A stretch of DNA of 64,000 bases from Nitrospira moscoviensis. GTDB taxonomy: Bacteria; Nitrospirota; Nitrospiria; Nitrospirales; Nitrospiraceae. The stretch's first letter is position 1. Every line of letters starts with the position of its first letter. The DNA is taken from positions 2,768,001 through 2,832,000 of the forward strand of contig NZ_CP011801.1 in the NCBI RefSeq assembly GCF_001273775.1. The letters are read 5' to 3'. A model generated the notes under the pieces. It was given only the letters and a program-made list of their open reading frames with translations, was not told where the DNA came from and did not search any database. Of the stretch, positions 52,433 to 61,913 are shown one piece after another. Both the position numbers and the translations under genes were made by a program.

Positions 52433-53481
52433 CCGTGACGTCCCTCCGGTGTTCGGTCCCCGCTCGGCGGCGGACCGTCGTGGCTGAACAGCGCTCGCGG
52501 CTTGAAGAGGCCGAAGAGATACCAGAGCGACGGGAACAACACCAAGGCGCCGGCGCCCAGCGCAAGCAGCAGCCACCGGAGCGTCAACGCAGGCGCGGCG
52601 GCGGTGTAGATGGTCAGGCTCGGCGGCACGAGGTAGGGGAATTGAGCGAACGCCCAGGCCCAGAGCGTCAACGTGACCTGCCCGGCGGCGCAGAGGCGGG
52701 CCCAGCGAAAACGCCGTTGCCACAGGCACACCAGGGCGGCAAGACCGGCGGCCGCGGTCGCGAATTGGGCGACCGCTCCCCAAGCGGTGCCGGTCAACGC
52801 ATCCCATGTGATGGGTGCGCCGTGTCGCGCCGCCAGCAGGACCGTCTCATCCAGCACCGAGACCGCCAATCCGGTTGCGATCGCGCGCCAGCGAAAGTCC
52901 TCCCTGAGCCCGTTGTCCTCGGCTTCGACGGCCAGATAGACGGCCGCAAGGTACGCCACCATCATGACGGTCAAGAGGCCGACGAGGAAGGGAAAGACTT
53001 GCAGCCAGGGGCTGACGAAGGTCGCGACGAAACCGCCGGAAGCGGCGGAGAGACCGCCGGCGGTCGTCCCGATGACGACGCCGAGCCAGAACGGCGTCAA
53101 CAGGCTGGCGAGGGCGAACAGCCGCTCCCACTGAGCATGCAGCGCGCCGAACGGGACATCCGAGTAGCGGAAGGCGAACGCGGCGCCACGCATGACGATG
53201 CCGACCAGCAGCAACGTTAAAGGAATATGGAGACCGACCACGATGGCGGAGAAGGCCGGGGGAAACGCGGTGAAGAGGAGCACTAGCACCAGGATCAGCC
53301 AGACATGGTTGGTTTCCCAAATGGGAGCCAACGCCTGCTCGATGAGCGCCCGGTGTGCGCCGGCTCGCGCGCCGTTCGCGAACAGGTACCACACCCCGGC
53401 CCCATAGTCGGCGCCGCCCGTCAATAGATAGACAGTCAGCGCGATCAGCAGCGCGCCGGCGATGATCAGTTCCGGGCTCAT
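52429..53481 (-). CDS. cydB: Cytochrome bd-type oxidase subunit II
   Basis: A 350-residue membrane protein with about eight helices, starting MSPELIIAGALLIALTVYLL and showing GADYGAGVWYLFANG, APIWETNHVWLILVLVLLFT and LTLLLVGIVMRGAAFAFRYS, the CydB landmarks. It partners CydA in quinol oxidation. It overlaps cydA by 4 nt at its start and sthA by 4 nt at its end. Confidence 0.92.
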   Translation of the reverse strand: MSPELIIAGALLIALTVYLLTGGADYGAGVWYLFANGARAGAHRALIEQALAPIWETNHVWLILVLVLLFTAFPPAFSAIVVGLHIPLTLLLVGIVMRGAAFAFRYSDVPFGALHAQWERLFALASLLTPFWLGVVIGTTAGGLSAASGGFVATFVSPWLQVFPFLVGLLTVMMVAYLAAVYLAVEAEDNGLREDFRWRAIATGLAVSVLDETVLLAARHGAPITWDALTGTAWGAVAQFATAAAGLAALVCLWQRRFRWARLCAAGQVTLTLWAWAFAQFPYLVPPSLTIYTAAAPALTLRWLLLALGAGALVLFPSLWYLFGLFKPRALFSHDGPPPSGDRTPEGRHG

Positions 53482-54860
53482 TCCGGCTTCTCCGCGACGC
53501 CGACGACCGGGACAGCCAATGCGTCACCCCACGCCTCTTCGGTGTTGCGCCGCGCCGATTTTCCCGCAGGACTCGCCCCGATTTGGTGGAACAACACCCA
53601 GACCACCACTGCCGCCAGAAACAGATAGAGCGCCCCGAAGAACACCAGCGGCACGACGAGCCCGGGCATGGGCGTCACGGCTTCCGCCGTCCGCATGACG
53701 CCCGCGATGATCCACGGTTGCCGGCCGACCTCCGTGACCGTCCATCCCGCTTCAATCGCGAGAAACCCCAGCGGCGCCGTGACAACCATGGCCTGAAGAA
53801 AGCGCCGCGAACGGACGAGCGATCCACGCCGCCACCAGAGCCAGCCACCCCAGAGGCTGACGGCCGTCATCGAGACCCCGGCCAGGAGCATGATCTGAAA
53901 CGCCGTGCGGACCACGCCGACCGGCGGCCACTCCTCGCGCGGCACGGCATCCAGGCCCGTCACTGTCGCATAGGGATCGAGGTACAGCATGAGGCTCAGG
54001 GCATAGGGAATCTCCACGGCGTAGCGGAGCCGGCCTTGATCGAGATCCGGAATGCCGCCCAGCCGAAACGGCGCGCCCGATTCGGTGGAGAATTGTCCTT
54101 CGAACGCCGCGAGCTTGGACGGCTGATGCTCGGCTGTCGCCTTGGCTAGGAGATCCCCGCTCACTGGCAGGAAGAGCGCGGCGACTCCGCCGACCGCACA
54201 GGCGACGGCGAAGGCGCGCTGATGGAACGGATTGTCCGGATCGCGCAGCAACCGGAAGGCATGGATGCCGGCGACGGCGAATCCGGTCGCCGCATAGGCG
54301 GCCAGCAACATGTGCGGCACTTGAAACAGTCCCGAAGGATTCAGCATCGCCGTCACCGGATCGATGTCGGTCGGGTGGCCGTCGAGGACGCGAAATCCGC
54401 GCGGGGTATTCATCCATCCGTTGGCCAGCACGACAATGACCGCGGAAGCGGCGCCGCTGAGCACGACGACGAAGCCTGCGCCCAAATGCGCCGCGGGAGA
54501 AAGCCGCCGCCACCCGTAGAGATAGATGCCGAGAAAAATGGCCTCGGTGAAAAATGCGAAGCCTTCGATGGAAAAAGCCAGGCCGACGATCGGGCCGGCC
54601 CAGGCCATGAATCCGGGCCAGAGTAGCCCGAGCTGGAACGACAAGACGGTGCCGGAGACCGCCCCGACCGCGAACAGGACCGCCAATCCTTTCGCCCACC
54701 GTTGTGTCAGCGTCAAAGAGACCTCGTCACCGGTTCGCAACCAGCGCCATTCGGCGATGACCATCAGCAGCGGCAGGCCGATGCCCACCACCGCAAAGAT
54801 GATGTGGAACCCCAGCGACATCGCCATCAACGACCGGGCCGCGAGAAGATCGGTTATCAT
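53478..54860 (-). CDS. cydA: Cytochrome bd-type oxidase subunit I
   Basis: A 460-residue haem-bearing subunit. His19 (SLGFHIIFAVVG) is the haem b595/d ligand; QVPHMLLAAYAATGF supplies the b558 histidine, and the EGFAFFTEAIFLGIYLYGW helix carries the conserved glutamates. The Q-loop between helices 6 and 7 is short, as in CIO-type and bd-like oxidases. It catalyses quinol oxidation with oxygen reduction without proton pumping; in nitrite oxidisers such enzymes may differ in haem content. First gene of cydAB-sthA. Confidence 0.92.
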   Translation of the reverse strand: MITDLLAARSLMAMSLGFHIIFAVVGIGLPLLMVIAEWRWLRTGDEVSLTLTQRWAKGLAVLFAVGAVSGTVLSFQLGLLWPGFMAWAGPIVGLAFSIEGFAFFTEAIFLGIYLYGWRRLSPAAHLGAGFVVVLSGAASAVIVVLANGWMNTPRGFRVLDGHPTDIDPVTAMLNPSGLFQVPHMLLAAYAATGFAVAGIHAFRLLRDPDNPFHQRAFAVACAVGGVAALFLPVSGDLLAKATAEHQPSKLAAFEGQFSTESGAPFRLGGIPDLDQGRLRYAVEIPYALSLMLYLDPYATVTGLDAVPREEWPPVGVVRTAFQIMLLAGVSMTAVSLWGGWLWWRRGSLVRSRRFLQAMVVTAPLGFLAIEAGWTVTEVGRQPWIIAGVMRTAEAVTPMPGLVVPLVFFGALYLFLAAVVVWVLFHQIGASPAGKSARRNTEEAWGDALAVPVVGVAEKPE

Positions 54861-54951
54861 GTACCGTAACCTCCTGTTCGCCGCCGCGCCGGTCGACGAG
54901 ACGCAACGGTCTCATCCCCCGCGCGATGCGACATCCGGCGTAGCCGCCGGT

Positions 54952-55221
54952 TCAGCTCCCCAACAATCGGTTGCAGCAGACGAACCGGTCCCATGTCTTC
55001 TCGCGATATCCTTTTCGCTCCATGCAGTCCGCCACATCTTCTTCGGTGCGTGACTCCGATCCGCCCGGAGATTCCATCCCGCGCATCGCGGCGACGCGAC
55101 ACTCGCGATAATCCCTCCGCGCCTGTTCGGGCGTCTTCCCGACCTGTTCCCACCTCGCATCCGGACGGGCCTGACAACCGGCGATGGTTGCCACGATGAC
55201 GGCGATGACCCATGCGTACAT
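54952..55221 (-). CDS. Small lipoprotein
   Basis: An 89-residue protein, MYAWVIAVIVATIAGCQARP, with the lipidated Cys at residue 16. The mature part is helical and charged, with a conserved-looking EQARRDYRECRVAAMRGM and a closing CMERKGYREKTWDRFVCCN. Four cysteines in the mature part may form disulfides. It lies 91 nt upstream of cydA and 30 nt downstream of htpX. Confidence 0.7.
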   Translation of the reverse strand: MYAWVIAVIVATIAGCQARPDARWEQVGKTPEQARRDYRECRVAAMRGMESPGGSESRTEEDVADCMERKGYREKTWDRFVCCNRLLGS

Positions 55222-55251
55222 CGGAGACCCCTGGATAACGGTCTCGCAACC

Positions 55252-56136
55252 TCAGGCACGTTCGAGTGCGTTGATCCGTGCCTCAATGGGAGGATGCGTC
55301 GCGAACAGGCTCAGAAACCCGCTTGTTTTTCCCGAAATCTTCATCGTGGCGAGGGCGTCCTGCGTCGCATACTCGCATTGCGCGCGATGGACCCATCTGT
55401 CGATTGCCCGCAATGCGGAGATCATGGCGTCTCGGCCGTAGACCTTGGCCGCAAACGCATCGGCGGCGTACTCGCGCCGCCGCGAAAACCAACTGATCGG
55501 AATCATGGCGAGGAACGACAAGACGATCTGGAGAAACATATACACGCCGAACGCGAGAGGGGCATTGCGTTCCGCCAGATTCCGGTACACCCAGCGACTG
55601 ATGAAATAGACGAACGTATTCATCAGGCCGGCCAAGACCGTCGTCGTGAACATGTCTCCGTTGTACACATGCCCCATCTCGTGGGCCAGCACGGCTTTGA
55701 CTTCCTCTTCGCGCAGGTGCTGCAGTAATCCGGTGGACACGGCCACCATCGAGTTGTTCCTGCTCGGGCCGGTGGCGAAGGCGTTCGGATCGGGTGAGTC
55801 ATACACCCAGACTTCAGGCATTGCCATATGGAGTCGCTGCGCGATCTCCTGCACGGACCCATAGATCACCTGTTCGGCGTGAGAGCGTGGCTGCGTGATT
55901 GGCCGGCAGTCGAGCATGGAGCGGGCCATCTGCTTGGAAAAGGCCAAACTGAGGAATGCGCCGCCGAATCCGATCACCAGGGCCCACACAAGATCCTGCT
56001 GGTTGATTGCGCCGCGAACGTCGATCCCGAACGCGGGCAGAATAGAGTGGACCATGATCTGAAACGAGATCGAAAGGGTGACAAAGATCAGCACATTCGC
56101 GATCAACAGCAACCCGATGCCTTTCAGCTTGTTCAT
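55252..56136 (-). CDS. htpX: Membrane protease HtpX
   Basis: A 294-residue M48 metalloprotease of the inner membrane. Two N-terminal helices precede DSPDPNAFATGPSRNNSMVA and the zinc motif LAHEMGHVYNGD (His152, Glu153, His156). Two further helices and RRREYAADAFAAKVYGR, with the third-ligand Glu, follow, then the FATHPPIEARINALE end. HtpX degrades damaged membrane proteins under envelope stress. The start MNKLKGIGLL is preferred over longer frames because it begins at the first helix. Confidence 0.95.
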   Translation of the reverse strand: MNKLKGIGLLLIANVLIFVTLSISFQIMVHSILPAFGIDVRGAINQQDLVWALVIGFGGAFLSLAFSKQMARSMLDCRPITQPRSHAEQVIYGSVQEIAQRLHMAMPEVWVYDSPDPNAFATGPSRNNSMVAVSTGLLQHLREEEVKAVLAHEMGHVYNGDMFTTTVLAGLMNTFVYFISRWVYRNLAERNAPLAFGVYMFLQIVLSFLAMIPISWFSRRREYAADAFAAKVYGRDAMISALRAIDRWVHRAQCEYATQDALATMKISGKTSGFLSLFATHPPIEARINALERA

Positions 56137-56348
56137 GCCATGCCTCCCATGAATAGAACCCTGGCCGAATGGCGACTCCAGGTCTCGCGTGTGTACCGCG
56201 TGGAAGATGGAGCGCCTCCGTACGGACCCCCTCGCCCACTCTTCCGGTTGAAAGACCGCCGCCCAATCTTCATTGCACAGTGTTCCCATCGAGCCTCGAC
56301 TGTCAACCAGGCTGAACAGGGAGCCCGATTCATAGAATCTCCTGTCGT

Positions 56349-57239
56349 TCACGCCGCCGGATGACGATCGACTAACCTCAATGAGTCGTGAACCGGCACC
56401 GCCAGCAGCGGGCAGGGAACCTGCCGCAGGACCCGCTCCGTCGTGCTTCCCCACAGCGCATCGAGCAGGCCCTGCCGCCACTCCGTGGCCATCACGATGA
56501 GGTCGGCGGCCTGACGGTGCGCCGCCGTCAGAATCTCATCGACGACGACTCCCATTGAACACGCCCGGCTCCAGGTCCACCCGTTCCGCCAAGGGGTCAG
56601 GACCTGCGGCAGGTCGTCGGGTGACCCGACATGGAAAAGCTCGAACGACACATCGTGCGCCCCCAACCCATACGCCACGGCGCAGGCCGCCTCGATCGCG
56701 GCCTGCGGGAGGGGACGGTGGGCGACCGGAATCAGCACACGTTGCAGCCGGCAGGCGCCGGTCTCCGAAGCGATGAAGCCGGAACAATTCTCTGGGACGA
56801 ATAAGCTCATGGTGCGGGATTTCCGCGAGAGCGCAGGCGCCATCGGGTGCTTGAGCCATCCGACCAGCTGATCACCTGCGTGGGTCGCCACGACCAGGAG
56901 ATCGGCCGGTTTGCGCCACAGCAGTTGCACCATCGAGGCGACGGGATCACCCTCCATGGCGCGAATCTTTGAAACGCCGAGCCCCAACTGCAACAACTGC
57001 TCCTTGGTGGCGCCTTTCGGCAGCAGACCCCAACGGGACAACGTCGCCCGTACACGCGGAAAGTCCTCGAAATCCGGGTCGGCACGTTGCGGGTCCATAT
57101 GCATGATGGTGAGGTCCGCCGTCAGCCCCAGGCTCAGCTTGAGCGCATGGTGGAATGCCGCCAGAGCGGCCGGCGAGAAGTCGGTGGGGTGCACCACATG
57201 TCGCAACCGAGCCTCCACGAAATCACTATTTGTCGCCAT
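56349..57239 (-). CDS. Tandem universal stress protein
   Basis: A 296-residue protein with two UspA-like domains. The first (residues 10-150) shows LRHVVHPTDFSPAALAAFHH and ADLLVVATHAGDQLVGW; the second (about 165-290) shows LQRVLIPVAHRPLPQAAIEA and ADLIVMATEWRQGLLDALWG followed by STTERVLRQVPCPLLAVPV. The ATP-binding glycine loop of the second domain is partly conserved. A GGAGGATTCT site precedes the ATG, which lies inside the htrA end (14-nt overlap). Confidence 0.9.
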   Translation of the reverse strand: MATNSDFVEARLRHVVHPTDFSPAALAAFHHALKLSLGLTADLTIMHMDPQRADPDFEDFPRVRATLSRWGLLPKGATKEQLLQLGLGVSKIRAMEGDPVASMVQLLWRKPADLLVVATHAGDQLVGWLKHPMAPALSRKSRTMSLFVPENCSGFIASETGACRLQRVLIPVAHRPLPQAAIEAACAVAYGLGAHDVSFELFHVGSPDDLPQVLTPWRNGWTWSRACSMGVVVDEILTAAHRQAADLIVMATEWRQGLLDALWGSTTERVLRQVPCPLLAVPVHDSLRLVDRHPAA

Positions 57240-58422
57240 AGAATCCTCCTCCGGAGGCGACCGGCGAGTCGGCATCGGTCGCATCTCCATGCCATGCGCG
57301 CGGCAGGAGCGTCGGGCTGGATCGGTCGGGGACTGGAACAATGATGGACAGCGCATGGGGACGTTCGCCCACGACCATCGAGACCCGTTTCCGCAGTCGA
57401 TCGCGGAGCAGTTCGACCGTCAGGGCGTCGCCGATCTTGAGCGTACCGAGCAATGCGACGAATTCCTCCGTCTTGCGGATCGGCTGTCCCTGCATCGACA
57501 CGATCAGATCGCCTCCCATCATCCAGGGCTCGCCCGCGACGGTGACATCCACGGTTCCCGGTTGAATACCGGCGTCATCGGCCGGGCTGCCCGGATACAC
57601 TTCCTCCACGAGCAGGCCGTCGGCCAAGGGTAAGACGAACAACTCCCGTATCTCCTCCGTGACGAACTTGCCGCCGACCCCGACCCAGGGGCGTCGCACC
57701 TGTCCTGTCGCCTTCAGTTTCGCCGCCACGTCCTTCACGATGTTCACCGGCACGGCAAATCCGATATTCTGCGTCCCTGAAAGCATCGCCGTCGTGATGC
57801 CGATGACGCGGCCGTCGGAGGCCACCAACGGACCACCGCTGTCGCCTGGATTGATCGGAGCGGTCGTTTGAATCAGCGGCACCCGTGCTTCGGTCAAGCT
57901 TAACCCCGGAGGCAATCGATCCAGTCCGCTGATAATGCCCGTGGAGAGGCCGAAGCCCAGCCCATAGGGATTGCCAATGACCAAGGTGCGCTGGCCGATA
58001 CGCAGGGAATCGGATGCTCCGAACCGTAGGAACGGAACCTTGCCCTTGAGCTCATGGAGCCGCAGGACAGCCACATCGCTGTAGGTGTCGATGCCGAGCA
58101 CCTCCGCTCGGACGCGCTGGCCGTCGTACATTTTTACTGTGACCGTATGAGCGCCGTGCACCACGTGGGCATTCGTGACGATCGTGCCTGCGTCGTCCAC
58201 CAGGAATCCGGAACCGATCGTCGCTCGGCGGCCACTGCCGGAACTGAACGACGATGTAATAAAAACGGTTGCCGGCACGACCTCGCGATAGACCCGTACG
58301 GCTTGCTCCTCGTCGGGCCGGTCGGTCCCGGCGCCGGCGGCCAAGGTAAGCCCGGGCCACCAGAGTACGGCGGCAAGGATCGGGACCAAGCAGTCACGCG
58401 CGCTGAACTGTTTTGTGGTCAT
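57226..58422 (-). CDS. htrA: DegP/HtrA-type periplasmic serine protease
   Basis: A 398-residue S1C protease with a signal peptide (about residues 1-29). The catalytic triad is His86 (VTNAHVVHG), Asp116 (YSDVAVLRL) and Ser195 (NPGDSGGPL). One PDZ domain follows (about 250-350) with DGLLVEEVYPGSPADDAGIQ. Length and single PDZ fit DegS/HhoB-like members. A GAAAGGAGC site lies 8 nt upstream of the ATG. It is 29 nt behind manC and overlaps usp. Confidence 0.93.
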   Translation of the reverse strand: MTTKQFSARDCLVPILAAVLWWPGLTLAAGAGTDRPDEEQAVRVYREVVPATVFITSSFSSGSGRRATIGSGFLVDDAGTIVTNAHVVHGAHTVTVKMYDGQRVRAEVLGIDTYSDVAVLRLHELKGKVPFLRFGASDSLRIGQRTLVIGNPYGLGFGLSTGIISGLDRLPPGLSLTEARVPLIQTTAPINPGDSGGPLVASDGRVIGITTAMLSGTQNIGFAVPVNIVKDVAAKLKATGQVRRPWVGVGGKFVTEEIRELFVLPLADGLLVEEVYPGSPADDAGIQPGTVDVTVAGEPWMMGGDLIVSMQGQPIRKTEEFVALLGTLKIGDALTVELLRDRLRKRVSMVVGERPHALSIIVPVPDRSSPTLLPRAWHGDATDADSPVASGGGFYGDK

Positions 58423-58451
58423 TGACGATGCTCCTTTCAGTGTCCTGCGCC

Positions 58452-59450
58452 TTAGACCGGCGTCGGTATCCGTAGTGCCGTCTCCGGAACCGCATGCGGG
58501 GCGAACGGCCGGTCGAGGCAGCTCAAGGGAAACGCCGGCGTCTTGCCGATGCGGCGGATCGTCTCCACAATTCGCTCCGGCTTGCCCCAATCGCTCCACA
58601 ATACACCGGTCAGTTCCATGACCGCTACACGGGTCGGCGCCCGTTGGAGCAGGTGCGCGGAGAAGTTATACGCCGGCATCTCCCGGTAAACCGCCTCCAC
58701 GGTGGCACGCTCGTCCCGCCCGTCCCAGGCGGACGCCAGCCGTTCAAAGAGAGGCATCATGTCCGGAACACAGGCGTACCCGGCCAACCATAACGTTTCC
58801 ACTTTGGCCACGAGGACGAGCGTGTTCCATAAGGCTCCGAGCCGGAACGCTGCGTCCGCGATCGCCGCCGAGGGTTTTTCCACAAACGCGGACACCGCGC
58901 GGACCGGATGCGCCGGCGATCCGCCCAACGCCGCGCCGCGCATAATCCAGCCGTACTCGGTCTCCAATCGATCAGGCTGGACGCCCAACAAGAGCATCCG
59001 GTCCGGCATGGCTTCAACGGATGCGATCGCGCGCCGCACCGTGTCGAGAAATCGCGGTTCCGGCCAAATAAAGTGATCCGACGGATACACGACCACCGTC
59101 GCCTCTGGATTGCGCCTCCACACGTACGAGAGCGGCAGGAACACGCCCGCGGCCGTGTCGCGGTTGGCGGGTTGCCACAGAAGTTTGCCGATCGGCCGGC
59201 CGCGCAACTGCGATTCCACCTCGGGCCGATGGTGGCGAGCCGCGACCACGACGGTTCGGTCGCCGGGCACGAGCCGTCTCGCGCGGTCCACCGTGTGTTG
59301 AAACATCGATCGGGTTCCGACGAAGGCGCAATATTGCTTCGGGCGAGGCAGACCCAGCCATCGCCGCACGAATGGCTGGACCCGTTCCCCTTCCCCTCCG
59401 GCCAACACGATGGACCACACCGTCCTCCCCGCCGCACTTCGCTCCAACAT
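58452..59450 (-). CDS. manC: Mannose-1-phosphate guanylyltransferase-like protein
   Basis: A 332-residue sugar nucleotidyltransferase. SIVLAGGEGERVQPFVRRWL is the nucleotide loop, PRPKQYCAFVG the KQ motif, VVYPSDHFIWPEP the metal Asp and AVSAFVEKPS the substrate lysine region; YNFSAHLLQ and LWSDWGKPERIVE close the domain. The usual C-terminal isomerase (ManA) domain is absent. It makes GDP-mannose or a related sugar for envelope polysaccharide. It heads the manC-htrA-usp operon, with a ~195-nt leader from the shared motif. Confidence 0.85.
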   Translation of the reverse strand: MLERSAAGRTVWSIVLAGGEGERVQPFVRRWLGLPRPKQYCAFVGTRSMFQHTVDRARRLVPGDRTVVVAARHHRPEVESQLRGRPIGKLLWQPANRDTAAGVFLPLSYVWRRNPEATVVVYPSDHFIWPEPRFLDTVRRAIASVEAMPDRMLLLGVQPDRLETEYGWIMRGAALGGSPAHPVRAVSAFVEKPSAAIADAAFRLGALWNTLVLVAKVETLWLAGYACVPDMMPLFERLASAWDGRDERATVEAVYREMPAYNFSAHLLQRAPTRVAVMELTGVLWSDWGKPERIVETIRRIGKTPAFPLSCLDRPFAPHAVPETALRIPTPV

Positions 59451-60171
59451 AGTCGCCGTCCTTTCTCGGATCTTTCACCGAGTTGCTGTGTGTGATTGCC
59501 ACGGCCGTCACAGGAGTCGGCCCCGCCCTCGCCGTTGCCGACAAGCAGACTTGCCTCACTGCGTGGCCCGTGTGAGGCACAGCGCCTGTGCCGTCATCGT
59601 GGCGGGGCTTCAGACTCACCCGTGGCGGTCCCTCTCATTTCGAGGCTCACGATAGCAACCCAACGCTCAATCGAAAAATAGATAAACTGACTCAGCCTCA
59701 TTTGTTATTCCGATGGAATGACCCGCACGCTTCAAAACACACGCAAGGTCAATGCTGAATCGACACGTCGGCAACGGACGATTCCGGCCAGCCGCCAACG
59801 GGCCTATTCTGTGGAGGAAAGGACAAGCCGGCGACGGTGAGGTCGAACGGGAAACTGCTGCGAGGGTTCCAGAATCTCCTGACAAGCGTTTGTCCGCGCA
59901 CGAGCTATGCCGCACGCCGTGCGCTCTCGCACCGGCACAAGGTCGCTACGGATGACCCGAGGCGCCACTGGCATCCTTGCGATCACCATTGATCGTGCCG
60001 ATGATACACAGTGACGCCCCCGGGGCCCTCCCCGCAGCGACGGCTACTTCCCGGCTGTGGCCGCTCTGAGGCTGCCTCGGTTAAACGCCCGTTGCCCGTT
60101 TCACTTCGGCAGGGACTCCCCACGATCTTCTCGCCGCAATCAAGATGCACATGACGTCTCCCCACGCCGGC
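59451..60171. other. Long intergenic region upstream of manC
   Basis: About 720 nt with no convincing gene. The left third would be the manC leader below the three-part motif at 59647-59720. The right two thirds, up to the end of the barrel-protein gene, show only weak open frames with no family resemblance. A GC-rich stretch near 60015-60035 (CCCCCGGGGCC) is palindromic but short. Confidence 0.45.
59647..59720 (-). promoter_or_regulatory. Three-part promoter-like motif, copy 2
   Basis: TCACGATAGCAACC at 59647-59660, a 13-nt spacer, AAAAATAGATAAA at 59674-59686, a 12-nt spacer, then a CATTTGTTATTCCGATG-like block from 59699. The first two blocks match copy 1 (49423-49462) in all 27 bases while the spacers differ completely, the pattern of a constrained protein-binding or promoter site. 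It lies about 195 nt upstream of manC. Confidence 0.65.
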
Positions 60172-61479
60172 TCAAAAGTACTGGGTGATGCCGATCTGAA
60201 CCAGGGAATTCGGACTCGGCGAAAACAGATGCGCGACATCCACCCGCAGGAGCGTATTGGCCAGGAACGTCGGCACGATGCGTATCCCGGCCCCCGCGTT
60301 GACGGCTCCGAGCCAGTCTCGGGGCCCTCCTTCCTCGGTGAACGATTGGAACGCCCCGAAGTCGGAGAACAACACACCCTGTATCGCCCAGCGGGGCGCC
60401 ACCTGAACGGCGTGCCGCAGCTCCAGGTTCATATAGGCCTGCGCGCGGTTGCGGTACAGGTTATCGGACAGCCCCCGCACTCCGGCGATACTGCCGATCA
60501 AGAGGCTGTGATTCGGATTCCCGCTCGCGTTGACGGCTTCCGCCACCCCGTTGAGCATCACGACCGTAGTCGGCCCCAAAGGAATACCGTGGAGGTACCG
60601 CAACTTGGCTTCATGGCGCTGCTGGTTTGCGCCGAAAAAGAAACCCGGCCGAAGCTCCAGCGCGAAGCGGTACCCGGTCGGCACCAGATCGTGCCAGTGG
60701 TACTTATCCCATGTCAGCTCGGGAATCACGCCGACGTAGTATCCGTCGGGCTGGCGGCGAGCGCCGTTCACGTCTTCGATCATCTCGCGATACACTCTGA
60801 CGACGACCTCGTACCGCAACGGCGACCCATATCGGTAGGGTCCTTTGAATTCCAACTCACCGCCCATGCGTTGGCGGTTCCATGTCGAAGCCGAATCGGC
60901 AAACCGGATGCTGTTCACGTTGTAGGATCCCTTGATCTCTTTGGCCCATCGGTCGGGCGCAAAGGGATGCTGTGAAAGCCATACGTCGACGTTCGGTCCC
61001 CGCTGACTGTAATTGAATTGCCCGCCGAGCTGGGTGCCCGCGCCGAACAGATTGTATTCCACAAGGCCGACGGTGGCGTTGAGATCCTTCACGCTGGTGC
61101 CGCTGGTGAAGTTCAGGATGGGCGCCAGGGTGATTTTTTCCTGGACGTCCACTCTGAGCATGGACCCGTCGCGCGTGACCCGCACATAGTCAAACAAACT
61201 GAGGTTCCGCACCCGTCGTTCGAATTCTTCAATTTCGGACCGGGTGAATTCGCCCGGAAAGGGGCGGGACAGCAGCCGGGAGACGGTGTCGTGCTTTGTA
61301 TGAATCAGTCCCTCGATCTGCATGGTATCGAGCCAAGCGGGTTCGCCGTCCGCCATGCCGTTCGCCGCCAGCACGCAGCTCACGGTTGTCGGGAGGCTCG
61401 GCGCAAGGGTGACGCAGGCAGTCAGGCATAGTTGAACAAGAAGACATGGACCACGTGAAACAATACTCTCGTGTCGCAT
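60172..61479 (-). CDS. BamA/TamA-like outer-membrane protein
   Basis: A 435-residue outer-membrane protein: signal peptide at residues 1-40, one POTRA-like domain (about 48-112: MQIEGLIHTKHDTVSRLLSR, FERRVRNLSLFDYVRVTRDG), then a beta-barrel ending in SLVQIGITQYF with a terminal Phe. The barrel contains GSIAGVRGLSDNLYRNRAQA, matching the conserved VRGF/Y loop of the Omp85 superfamily. It is shorter than BamA (one POTRA), so it is more like a two-partner or patatin-type Omp85 relative. Cargo unknown. Confidence 0.83.
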   Translation of the reverse strand: MRHESIVSRGPCLLVQLCLTACVTLAPSLPTTVSCVLAANGMADGEPAWLDTMQIEGLIHTKHDTVSRLLSRPFPGEFTRSEIEEFERRVRNLSLFDYVRVTRDGSMLRVDVQEKITLAPILNFTSGTSVKDLNATVGLVEYNLFGAGTQLGGQFNYSQRGPNVDVWLSQHPFAPDRWAKEIKGSYNVNSIRFADSASTWNRQRMGGELEFKGPYRYGSPLRYEVVVRVYREMIEDVNGARRQPDGYYVGVIPELTWDKYHWHDLVPTGYRFALELRPGFFFGANQQRHEAKLRYLHGIPLGPTTVVMLNGVAEAVNASGNPNHSLLIGSIAGVRGLSDNLYRNRAQAYMNLELRHAVQVAPRWAIQGVLFSDFGAFQSFTEEGGPRDWLGAVNAGAGIRIVPTFLANTLLRVDVAHLFSPSPNSLVQIGITQYF

Positions 61480-61562
61480 CGCAGGCCTCCATCAAAAACA
61501 GCAAAAGAACGGCGCTCTCCGATCAACGGGCCGAGCGCATGCAGCGGAGACGCTGGATGAGA

Positions 61563-61913
61563 CTAAACGCGAAGCGGAGTAGAGAAGGAAACGGGCCTGG
61601 TTCTGGGGGGCGGATGAAGTCGAAGTACCGCTCTCGGAGCGGCGGCGCCTATGACCGTGACGGTGATGGCGGACGCATCGAGATCCGCAGCCGCCGTGCC
61701 GGCGTCTGCGGCTGAACCGCCTGCGCCCTGGCTCGGCATAAGCAGATGCTCGGCGGCATTGTCCGGTTCTTCGGTCGCGGCGCGAGCATCGGCCGCCACG
61801 TCAGGCTCTTCAAACACCAGATCGATCACGAAGTCTCCCGTGGTCGAAAGACAAATCACGAGCGCGAGCCAGCTCATGACCACGAGAGGAAACCGCGTCC
61901 GAAGATGCATCAT
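61563..61913 (-). CDS. Hypothetical small exported protein
   Basis: A protein of about 116 residues from MMHLRTRFPLVVMSWLALVI, with a signal or anchor segment at about residues 7-24. The mature part is acidic and Ala-rich, with a C-terminal basic Pro-rich end (LRLHPPPRTRPVSF). The tail faintly resembles the LFHPPV end of the CPCH proteins in the metal region but lacks their cysteines. It lies 83 nt downstream of the gap to the barrel-protein gene. Function unknown. Confidence 0.5.
   Translation of the reverse strand: MMHLRTRFPLVVMSWLALVICLSTTGDFVIDLVFEEPDVAADARAATEEPDNAAEHLLMPSQGAGGSAADAGTAAADLDASAITVTVIGAAAPRAVLRLHPPPRTRPVSFSTPLRV

Noticed and set aside
59014..59619. Minus-strand frame of about 200 codons overlapping manC
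   Set aside because: It is a shifted frame of manC with Arg-rich composition; the manC frame carries all motifs.
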